A DNA stretch of 64,000 nucleotides, taken from contig NZ_FTOY01000011.1 in assembly GCF_900156885.1 (NCBI RefSeq), positions 362,501 through 426,500 of the forward strand, in the 5' to 3' direction. Below, in pieces: positions 57,792 to 64,000 of this stretch. The number at the start of each line of letters is the position of its first letter. Positions within the stretch are counted from its first letter, which is position 1. The notes under the pieces were generated by a model. That model saw nothing but the letters and a program-made list of their open reading frames with translations. It ran no database searches and was not told where the DNA came from. Made by a program: the position numbers and the translations under genes. This DNA comes from Limosilactobacillus caccae (GTDB lineage: Bacteria; Bacillota; Bacilli; Lactobacillales; Lactobacillaceae).

Positions 57792-58436
57792 TTATTTCAT
57801 CTTCATAATTTTCTTTAATGATGCGACAAAGACTTCATCAGGCTGTGCGCCGGTGATTGAGTACTTGTTGTTGATTACAAATAGCGGAGCGCTGGGCATA
57901 CCAATCATAAATGCCCGTCGTTCGTCTTTACGGACTTCATCTTCATACTTATCAGATGTGATCACGTCCTTGACTGCTTCTTGGTCAAGGTCAAATTCAG
58001 CTAGCGTCGCAGTAAGGACGGCGGGATCGGCAACTGACTTGTTGCTAGTGAAGTAAAGCTTATACAAGCGGTCGACAAGTTGATTTACCAGGTCCTGGTC
58101 ACCAAGCGTCTTTACATACTTAATTAGCCGGTGGGCCGTGAGCGTATTAACCGGGATTGCATTTTCCATCTGAATGTCCAGGCCGGCGCTTGCTGCAAAC
58201 TGGTCGATTTCCGCAAGCTTCTTGTTTGCATCTACCAGGCTCAACTGGTGCGTCTGGGCATAGTATTCGGTCATTGACTGTTCAGTTGTGGTAGGCAGCG
58301 TCGGATCAAGCTGGAAGGCCTTAAAGTCCAGTGGTGTCTCTTCAGCAATTCCTAGTTCACTAAGGGCCTTTTTCAAGCGTGTAATCCCTACATAACTGAA
58401 GGGGCAAGCAATATCGGCCCAGATACTAATTATCAT
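57792..58436 (-). CDS. DsbA-family oxidoreductase, FrnE-like
   Basis: 214-aa cytoplasmic thioredoxin-fold protein with a helical insertion (about 60-150). The active site is C11-P-F-S, with only one cysteine where DsbA has CxxC; the conserved cis-Pro is in GMPSAPLFVINN and the C-terminal ITGAQPDEVF is typical of the FrnE / 2-hydroxychromene-isomerase-like group. It probably handles thiol or glutathione-type chemistry rather than disulfide formation. CAGGAGATGG precedes the ATG. Confidence 0.86.
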   Translation of the reverse strand: MIISIWADIACPFSYVGITRLKKALSELGIAEETPLDFKAFQLDPTLPTTTEQSMTEYYAQTHQLSLVDANKKLAEIDQFAASAGLDIQMENAIPVNTLTAHRLIKYVKTLGDQDLVNQLVDRLYKLYFTSNKSVADPAVLTATLAEFDLDQEAVKDVITSDKYEDEVRKDERRAFMIGMPSAPLFVINNKYSITGAQPDEVFVASLKKIMKMK

Positions 58437-58599
58437 CGTTATTCCATCTCCTGAAAATTATCTTTTTTCATTGTAACGAAATGAGGGTTGGTTAGTAAAG
58501 GCTAAAAGCGGGGCGGTTTCACTAAGCAATGAACATTATGGCGTCCACATGATACACTATATTTTATAGTATAAGGTACGGTACATGGAGGAAATTGCG

Positions 58600-58764
58600 A
58601 TGAATAATGATGTAAACCGTGACAAGAAGCCCATTGTTATTGGCAAAGATGATTGGAATGCGACCCAAGAAACACTTTTTCTTGTTAATCAAGGGGTTGA
58701 TCGGCGAATTCGTGAGCGGGAAAATGAGCCCGAAGAAGATTTTGATGAGGCCTGGAATGAATGA
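58600..58764 (+). CDS. 54-aa Phd/YefM-like antitoxin fragment (orphan)
   Basis: MNNDVNRDKKPIVIGKDDWN, then ATQETLFLVNQGVDRRIRE and an acidic tail (EPEEDFDEAWNE). The middle resembles the toxin-binding half of YefM/Phd antitoxins (ISxEDWxAIxETLYL...). The N-terminal DNA-binding part is missing and no toxin follows. GGAGG stands 8 bases before the ATG, so it is probably translated. A small inverted repeat (ACTATA/TATAGT, 58556-58570) lies upstream. Confidence 0.6.
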   Translation: MNNDVNRDKKPIVIGKDDWNATQETLFLVNQGVDRRIRERENEPEEDFDEAWNE

Positions 58765-58835
58765 TGAGCTATTTGGTTAATTTGGTATAAATACGATTTT
58801 GTGGATAAAGATTATATAGATAAAGGAATTTAACA

Positions 58836-58904
58836 ATGAAGAAATCAACAATTACATTAATTTGGACAGTAACAGCAGTGGTAATGATTGCGTTCAGTAG
58901 CTGA
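58836..58904 (+). CDS. 22-aa hydrophobic peptide
   Basis: MKKSTITLIWTVTAVVMIAF then SS. A good ribosome site (AAAGGA, 8 bases before ATG) and a terminator directly after support a real transcript. It looks like one membrane helix or a signal peptide cut short. Candidates are a small membrane peptide, a type I-like toxin, or the remnant of a longer exported protein. Confidence 0.5.
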   Translation: MKKSTITLIWTVTAVVMIAFSS

Positions 58905-58935
58905 CTTATTAAAATATATTCATTTTATATAGTGT

Positions 58936-58964
58936 AAAACTCCCGTTGTGGTGCGGGAGTTTTT
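58936..58964 (+). terminator. Terminator after the 22-aa peptide gene
   Basis: AAAACTCCCG pairs with CGGGAGTTTT, then T. Confidence 0.88.
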
Positions 58965-58995
58965 ATTGTTTACTATGTACATAGTAAACAATAAA
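58962..58995. promoter_or_regulatory. 34-bp perfect palindrome upstream of the lipoprotein gene
   Basis: Arms TATTGTTTACTATGT / ACATAGTAAACAATA are exactly self-complementary without a loop (centre between 58978 and 58979). It lies about 95 bp before the lipoprotein start. A spacer-free palindrome of this length fits a dimeric repressor operator or a replication/recombination site better than a terminator. Confidence 0.65.
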
Positions 58996-59087
58996 GAGTA
59001 AAGTATTAGTGTGTGCTTAGTATTAAAGTTTCGGGGATATAAGATATTTAATATCTGAGCTATTATTACTTATATATTAAGGGGGAT

Positions 59088-60008
59088 ATGCTTTTGAAAA
59101 AGCGATTTAAGTATTTAATAGGTTTTGTTGGCATTTTGATGATTTTATTTATTGCCGGATGTGGTAATAGTAAAGAAACTAATCAAAATAAAGAACAAAC
59201 ACAGTCTGCTAACCTTGTTGGTGCTTATAAATCTGACGATCAATACAATCGAAATGATGATGGAACTATTCAACCAAACTATTGGTATTTCAAGAAAGAT
59301 GGTAAATTGTTATACTGTTCGCCAGAGGCTGATAGTATTAAAGATGATGACTCTTATTGGTATGGAGAGGCGATGCGAGGTACCTGGAAATCTTTAGGTA
59401 ATGATGAATATCAATTAAAGTTCCATAGCGTATATAATAATAAGTATTTTACAATCAAAGCAAAAGTAGACGGAAAGAAACTTACAACATATCCAACACC
59501 TAAATCAGCAAAGTATAAGTGGAATAAAGATACTAATACTAAGATTGATATGACATATAATGATTATATGGATATGTTTAATAAAGCCAAAGAATCTGAG
59601 CAGGAAGGAATTAAAGAAGACGGTTATGCTGAACCTGATAATGATGGTTCGGATGACTCTTCTACAAGCGATTCGGATTCAGATAACACCAAGACCGTTG
59701 GGGTACTTATTTTAGCTGATGCCCAAGGTGGCTTAGATAAAATCGAAGATACCGATGTAGAATATATTATTATGCCCAAAGAGAACACCTATGAAATTGG
59801 GCTTGGGACCAAGGACAGCACTCTGCAATACACTATTGATGGCGATAAAGTAACATTTACTGACGGAGGACTGGATTACTCAGAAAGTTCTAGAAAGACG
59901 TTGTCTATTAATGATTTGAAAAAGAAATATTATTCAAGTTCTGACGACAAATCTACTGTTGACGATATAGCGTCCGATGCTAATGTTACTGATATGAGCA
60001 ATGAATAG
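59088..60008 (+). CDS. Predicted lipoprotein of unknown function
   Basis: 306 aa. The N terminus (KKRFKYLIGFVGILMILFIAGC) ends in a lipobox with C25, so it should be lipid-anchored outside the membrane. The next region (about 42-150; LVGAYKSDD, WYFKKDGKLLYCS, GTWKSLGNDEYQLKF) looks like a small beta-barrel or lipocalin-type domain. A Ser/Asp-rich linker (about 185-202) precedes a second beta-rich part (VEYIIMPKENTYEIGLGTKD). I do not recognise the family. AT-rich codon use differs from the fab operon. ATG 59088 follows GGGGG closely; TTG 59094 is an alternative. Confidence 0.75.
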   Translation: MLLKKRFKYLIGFVGILMILFIAGCGNSKETNQNKEQTQSANLVGAYKSDDQYNRNDDGTIQPNYWYFKKDGKLLYCSPEADSIKDDDSYWYGEAMRGTWKSLGNDEYQLKFHSVYNNKYFTIKAKVDGKKLTTYPTPKSAKYKWNKDTNTKIDMTYNDYMDMFNKAKESEQEGIKEDGYAEPDNDGSDDSSTSDSDSDNTKTVGVLILADAQGGLDKIEDTDVEYIIMPKENTYEIGLGTKDSTLQYTIDGDKVTFTDGGLDYSESSRKTLSINDLKKKYYSSSDDKSTVDDIASDANVTDMSNE

Positions 60009-60078
60009 AGAATAAAGTTTGTAATTACAAAAGGCTCTTCGTCAAGAAGGACTGATAGAAAAATTAAATAACTTTTCA

Positions 60079-60119
60079 AGCAGCTCGCACCAGATTTTTG
60101 GTACGGGCTGTTCTTTTTG
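60079..60119 (+). terminator. Probable lipoprotein gene terminator
   Basis: AGCAGCTCGCACC pairs with GGTACGGGCTGTT (one mismatch, G-U pairs), then CTTTTT. Confidence 0.6.
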
Positions 60120-60177
60120 AAACGGTTATGGCAGAAGGACCCATTTAATAACGAGAAGATGGTTGGGTATGCAAAAC

Positions 60178-60207
60178 AAAAAACCACCTGTTTAACGGGT
60201 GGTTTTG
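60178..60207 (-). terminator. Terminator of the two-gene unknown operon
   Basis: On the minus strand AAAACCACC and GGTGGTTTT form the stem, then a T-run, a few bases after the stop codon at 60213. Confidence 0.85.
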
Positions 60208-60212
60208 ATTGA

Positions 60213-60638
60213 TTATCGAAAGCGATCGGCGATATGTTCATCAAAATAGCCAAGGCCATTAACTTCCAATGTTTTAAGGTATGCAATTAGCTCAATTGCT
60301 GAGCTTGGGCTTAGTTCATTCACAGCGTTAAGCCCCATCCCCGTCGGCACCGTTTCACTCATCGCGGTAATCTGATTACCATTAGCTATTTCAACCCGAG
60401 AGCAAGAAATCGCCCACCGTCCGCCGACATTGGGCGCAAAAACGAAAAAGAGGCTGAAGTCTGCTGATAAGTAAGCAGGAAGGCCCCATGCAGTGTCATC
60501 GATTCGTTGAGGGAAAAGGTCACCTTGAATAGCAAACTTATCGATATTCAACTCAGTTGGTTGCGCTCTTAACATAAACATTGTATTCTCAAACTCTTTC
60601 ATGCCAAGTTTCATTTCTGGACGAATTTCTGGATGCAT
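60213..60638 (-). CDS. Uncharacterised 141-aa protein
   Basis: No signal peptide or membrane helix. It mixes beta-type stretches (FSLFFVFAPNVGGRWAISCS) with helical ends (SSAIELIAYLKTLEVNG). I recognise no family. It follows the 322-aa gene by 12 bp with AGGAGG before its ATG, so the two are co-transcribed and likely functionally linked. Confidence 0.65.
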   Translation of the reverse strand: MHPEIRPEMKLGMKEFENTMFMLRAQPTELNIDKFAIQGDLFPQRIDDTAWGLPAYLSADFSLFFVFAPNVGGRWAISCSRVEIANGNQITAMSETVPTGMGLNAVNELSPSSAIELIAYLKTLEVNGLGYFDEHIADRFR

Positions 60639-60650
60639 TGGTTAAACCTC

Positions 60651-61619
60651 CTAACTAAAGTTTTTGCGGTAGTACTGATACTTTTGCCGAATGTCCTTGA
60701 GTGGGGCATCCATCACGTGTTCTTTGCCCTCATGATCAACTAAGAAGTGATCGTGGACTAGTTGGTTAAATTTGATTCGTAGTAGTGGGTGACTATCGAA
60801 TAAAGTATCGATGTTAGTTGACATAATATCGAGCCGGTCAATGTAATCCGGAACAATTAACTTTTCTAGATCCTGGTAAACATCAGCAAGAACATTAGCA
60901 TAAGCGTGGTCGGCATACTTTAATTCGTTTTGTTCTAACGCGTCATAGTATTGGACTGTTGTTAGCCCTTGTTCATTCTTAATATTGTGTTGCTCATCAT
61001 ATTGGTGCGTCAAGTAGGCATCCCAGTCACGAAAGGCATAGGTTGTCAACTTGACCATTAATTGTTTTCCGGAAGGATTAACATTAGTCGGCGTTAACGC
61101 CCCCTGGGGATTAATTAAGTAAGGGCGGATAAGCTGGCTGGCGATGAGGTAGTAAAAGGTGTGCGGGACTAGCTCTTGGTCATGATTATCCTGGTAGAGT
61201 GGACCCGTCCCGGTAAGCTCTGATAGCCGTCCTAAGCTAAGCCTAGTTTGGTTGACCGCGTAGATGATATCTTCAATTTCCTGGTCAATTATTGGGCGCT
61301 TACTTATTACTTGGAGGATATTGGTGTAAAGACGAAGCAGGTTGCCAAGTTCACCTTGCTGGTTAGGGTATACCCCATTTTGTTGCTGGTACTTCCGTGT
61401 TTCTCGCTCAAGCTGTTCTTCTAATTGAAGGGTCATCCGTTCTACTTTAACGGGTAGAACTGGTTTATCAAAAGCATCCGCGGCTACCTGATGGACTGCT
61501 TCGCGGATCACTGGCCGCATTTCAATGAAGTCTGGAAAGTCAAACACATTTTGAAAACTTGCTTGTTGTTTGAGGCGTTGATAAGCAGCTTGCTTAAAAT
61601 CGTATTGTTCTGGTTTCAT
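60651..61619 (-). CDS. Uncharacterised 322-aa protein
   Basis: A soluble, mainly helical, charged protein with Gln-rich segments (LEEQLERETRKYQQQNG) and several Tyr-rich motifs (HTFYYLIASQLIRPYL, KYQYYRKNF at the C terminus). No catalytic or DNA-binding motif is recognised. GGAGG lies 7 bases before ATG 61619. First gene of a two-gene operon with the 141-aa protein. Confidence 0.68.
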   Translation of the reverse strand: MKPEQYDFKQAAYQRLKQQASFQNVFDFPDFIEMRPVIREAVHQVAADAFDKPVLPVKVERMTLQLEEQLERETRKYQQQNGVYPNQQGELGNLLRLYTNILQVISKRPIIDQEIEDIIYAVNQTRLSLGRLSELTGTGPLYQDNHDQELVPHTFYYLIASQLIRPYLINPQGALTPTNVNPSGKQLMVKLTTYAFRDWDAYLTHQYDEQHNIKNEQGLTTVQYYDALEQNELKYADHAYANVLADVYQDLEKLIVPDYIDRLDIMSTNIDTLFDSHPLLRIKFNQLVHDHFLVDHEGKEHVMDAPLKDIRQKYQYYRKNFS

Positions 61620-61750
61620 TTGTATTCCTCCATCTCATCCTTATTATAGTTGGTCAATGGTCGGGACAGAATTAGGGATAACGATAATTTATTGTTCCTA
61701 GTAATTGGTTATAATGAATGAAGAATAACACTGAATTGAAGGGGAACACA

Positions 61751-62767
61751 ATGAAAAAGAGACTGATTCTAATCCTCATGCTTAGCTTATGTTTATTGGC
61801 GCGCCCGCTAGACGTGCTAGCTAGTACCAAGACGGTTACTGATATGACTGGGCAGAAGGTAAAGATCCCGGAAAAGGTAAGAAGGGTTGCCGACTTATGG
61901 CATGCCAATAATCAGGTCGTCCTCTTACTGGGGGGACAAAATAAAATCGTCGCAACGACCCCACTGATTAAACACCAGCATTGGTTTGTCACCGTCGACC
62001 CAGCAATTAAGAAGGTTACGGCGCCCTTTGCTGGTAATCAAATTCAAGTTGAAGAATTGTTAAAGACAAAGCCAGATGTGGTAATTGCGGTAGATCCAGC
62101 GCAAATAAAAGCTGCCCGGCAGGCCAAGATTCCTACCGTCAACGCGATGTATCATGATTTTGCTGGTTTAAAGAAGTCAGTGAACCTCACGGCAGAAGTT
62201 CTCGGGGGAAAGGCACCCCAGGTTGCAAAAAAGTATAACCAGGAGCTAACTCATAATATTGACCTAGTTCAACACCAACTGGCAGGGGTCAAGGATAAAC
62301 CAACAGTTGTCCACTTTGTCAATGCAACCGACCTGACAAAAGTTGATGGACGGCAAACCATCGTTGACCAGTGGATCTCAATTGCTGGCGGTAAAAACGC
62401 AATCCATAAAAAAGGTAACCAGATAACAGTGACAGCCGAGGAGCTGATTAAGGAAAATCCAGATGTCATAATTGTCGGTAGTTGCTCAACTACCAAGGCC
62501 CGGCAGGCGTTACAAAAGGATAAGCAGTTGCAAAACTTATCTGCGGTAAAGCAGAAGAAGGTATACGGTAATCCGCAGGGGACTTTCCCTTGGGATCGCT
62601 ATAGTGCAGAAGAGGCCTTACAAGTTTTATGGGCGGCTAAATTGTTCCATCCGGACCAGATGAAAAATGTCAACATTGAGCAAGCAACGAAGTCCTTTTA
62701 CAAGCAGTACTACCATTACCAGCTGAATGACCAGCAGGTAAAACAAATTCTTAATGGTGACAATTAA
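61751..62767 (+). CDS. ABC transporter substrate-binding protein (iron/haem/cobamide type)
   Basis: 338 aa of the periplasmic-binding-protein family that serves siderophore, haem and B12 importers (VTDMTGQKVKIPEKVRRV opening; EELLKTKPDVVIAV; AEELIKENPDVIIVG). N-terminal signal MKKRLILILMLSLCLLA; the cysteine lacks a proper lipobox, so signal-peptidase I cleavage near VLA-S25 seems likely and the anchoring mode is unclear. ATG 61751 has GGGG 6 bases upstream, better than the ATG at 61718. A TATAAT lies at 61710. It converges on the ATPase and permease genes. Confidence 0.87.
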   Translation: MKKRLILILMLSLCLLARPLDVLASTKTVTDMTGQKVKIPEKVRRVADLWHANNQVVLLLGGQNKIVATTPLIKHQHWFVTVDPAIKKVTAPFAGNQIQVEELLKTKPDVVIAVDPAQIKAARQAKIPTVNAMYHDFAGLKKSVNLTAEVLGGKAPQVAKKYNQELTHNIDLVQHQLAGVKDKPTVVHFVNATDLTKVDGRQTIVDQWISIAGGKNAIHKKGNQITVTAEELIKENPDVIIVGSCSTTKARQALQKDKQLQNLSAVKQKKVYGNPQGTFPWDRYSAEEALQVLWAAKLFHPDQMKNVNIEQATKSFYKQYYHYQLNDQQVKQILNGDN

Positions 62768-62770
62768 ATT

Positions 62771-62812
62771 AAAATCCCCTAGCATAGTCGTGAATATGCT
62801 AGGGGATTTTTT
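62771..62812. terminator. Bidirectional terminator between binding protein and ABC ATPase
   Basis: AAAATCCCCTAGCATA pairs perfectly with TATGCTAGGGGATTTT around 8 bases, flanked by A and T runs. Confidence 0.93.
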
Positions 62813-63587
62813 AAATAATTAATTGGCAAGTATAGCGGTGAAGTTCGGGAAGGTAAGTTAGTGATAATGGAGTCTGGTACACGGTTTCTAGGTTTTCCTT
62901 AGTCATTAACTGTTCGCTATTGCCGACCAGTAATTTTCCGCCAGGCATAAAGAGACCGACCGTGCTATCGAGCATAAAGACATGGTCGGGAAGGTGGGTA
63001 GTGAGAATAATTGCCATCCCCGTTGTCGCAAGCGACTTGAGGAGAGTCAACACTACTTGCTGCCGGTTTAAATCAAGCGCCGCCATCGGCTCATCCAAAA
63101 TTAGTATCTGTGGTTCCTGCACGAGGGCTTTGATAATAGTAACCAATTGTTGTTGCCCACCACTTAATGACGAAAGAGGGTGATCTTTTAACTGGTCAAG
63201 GTTAAATCGCTTAAGCAATGTTTCAACCAGTTGTTGGTCCTTTTCTCTAGGAACTTGGAAGGGCCCTAAATATGGCGCCCGGGCCGTTATTAAGAAGTCG
63301 CTAACGGTAAGGTTACTATTAACCTGATAGTCCTGGGGGACATAAGCAATCTGCTGTGCAATTTGCCGGCGAGTCAACTGTTTAATCTGCTGGTCGGCAA
63401 GGCTAATCGATCCGCTGATCGCCGGAGTAAGGCCGAGAAGGCACCGTAATAAGGTTGATTTACCGACCCCGTTTGGTCCTAATAGTGCCAATATTTCCCC
63501 TGGTTGAACGGAAAAGCCGATCTTATTAAAGACAGGTTCCTGTCGTGGATAGGCAAAGCTAAGCTCTTTTACTGTTAATAGTGCCAT
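62811..63587 (-). CDS. ABC transporter ATP-binding protein (FecE/BtuD type)
   Basis: 258 aa. Walker A GPNGVGKST (37-45), Q-loop YVPQDYQ, signature LSGGQQQ (141-147), Walker B ILILDEP (161-167), H-loop LTTHLPD. The FecE-like spacing and the adjacent FecCD-type permease indicate iron-chelate, haem or cobamide import. The permease stop abuts its ATG with no gap, so they form one leftward operon. Confidence 0.93.
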   Translation of the reverse strand: MALLTVKELSFAYPRQEPVFNKIGFSVQPGEILALLGPNGVGKSTLLRCLLGLTPAISGSISLADQQIKQLTRRQIAQQIAYVPQDYQVNSNLTVSDFLITARAPYLGPFQVPREKDQQLVETLLKRFNLDQLKDHPLSSLSGGQQQLVTIIKALVQEPQILILDEPMAALDLNRQQVVLTLLKSLATTGMAIILTTHLPDHVFMLDSTVGLFMPGGKLLVGNSEQLMTKENLETVYQTPLSLTYLPELHRYTCQLII

Positions 63588-64000
63588 TTATAATCTCACC
63601 TGTTTCTTTAAGAGAATATAGACAAACAATGGGGCACCGATAAATCCAGTTAAGATACTGAGGGGGATTTCACCGGCAGATAGTGTGCGAGCGAGGGTAT
63701 CGACGAAGAGCAAGAAGATGGCACCACAAATTGCCGAAAAAGGAAGGGCATAACGGTTATCATCGCCAACAATGCTTCGCGCAATATGGGGGATGACCAA
63801 CCCGATCCAGCCGATGTTTCCACTGATGCAGACAGCTCCAGCAGTCAGGAGGGTTCCAGCTAAAACTAAGAGTAATCGTTCTTGTTTAACATTAATCCCT
63901 TCAGTATTTGCTACCTGGTCACCAAGTGAAAGGATTGTCAAGTGCCAACGAAGCAAGGTCAGGATTACCGCCCCAGAGATTAACATTGGCATCACCGCCA
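63588..64000 (-). CDS. FecCD-family ABC permease, C-terminal part (truncated by window edge)
   Basis: About 137 residues remain. Signatures: GNIGWIGLVIPHIARSIVGDDNRYALP, GAIFLLFVDTLARTL and GEIPLSILTGFIGAPLFVYIL, the conserved end of BtuC/FecD permeases. The N-terminal helices are beyond the window. Confidence 0.92.
   Translation of the reverse strand, partial: AVMPMLISGAVILTLLRWHLTILSLGDQVANTEGINVKQERLLLVLAGTLLTAGAVCISGNIGWIGLVIPHIARSIVGDDNRYALPFSAICGAIFLLFVDTLARTLSAGEIPLSILTGFIGAPLFVYILLKKQVRL

Overview
The window looks like a chromosomal segment of a Limosilactobacillus (heterofermentative lactobacillus). The evidence is a 13-gene lactobacillus-type fatty-acid operon controlled by FabT, a XerS-type recombinase, a GH68 fructansucrase whose catalytic residues fall at the positions I remember for L. 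reuteri 121 inulosucrase, LPQTG-anchored MucBP/MBG mucus adhesins, and KxYKxGKxW/YSIRK signal peptides. Species cannot be fixed; the frequent CGG/GCC codons suggest a moderate-GC member rather than a very AT-rich one.

Layout. 1-4.3 kb: truncated PAP2 phosphatase, ClC channel, and a leftward thiM-thiD-thiE operon behind a TPP riboswitch with an intrinsic terminator. 4.4-8 kb: a 646-aa protein with a DUF6933-like N terminus, a catalytic-domain-only tyrosine recombinase and a patatin-like lipase. 8.4-10.8 kb: cell-wall GH68 fructansucrase (probably inulosucrase) with a G9 tract early in its reading frame. 10.9-12.4 kb: a 57-aa zinc-ribbon protein, XerS and tRNA-Pro. 12.6-22.5 kb: fabZ1-fabT-fabH-acpP-fabD-fabG-fabF-accB-fabZ2-accC-accD-accA-fabI with three FabT-type operators. 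23.0-54.8 kb: two enormous LPQTG adhesins. 54.8-57 kb: AlkD, seven tRNAs in two operons, and a GlsB-like membrane protein. 57-64 kb: a toxin-antitoxin pair, a DsbA-like protein, small peptides, a lipoprotein, two unrecognised genes and a ferric/cobamide-type ABC importer running off the end.

The most notable region is the adhesin pair. Each gene is broken once, between an N-terminal export/adhesion part and a C-terminal repeat/anchor part. The first (23027-36426) carries a one-base deletion inside a 144-aa repeat. The second (37117-54819) carries an in-frame TAG. Repeat alignment across both breaks restores continuity, so the ancestral proteins were about 4,460 and 5,900 residues. Their upstream regions are a duplicated leader of about 275 bp. 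In the downstream copy the position equivalent to the first gene's start codon holds an ATG opening a 6-residue ORF, about 235 bp before the true gene.

Functional theme: envelope building (fatty acids), envelope decoration (fructan synthesis, mucus adhesion) and standard housekeeping. No prophage, CRISPR array, rRNA or complete insertion sequence was seen.
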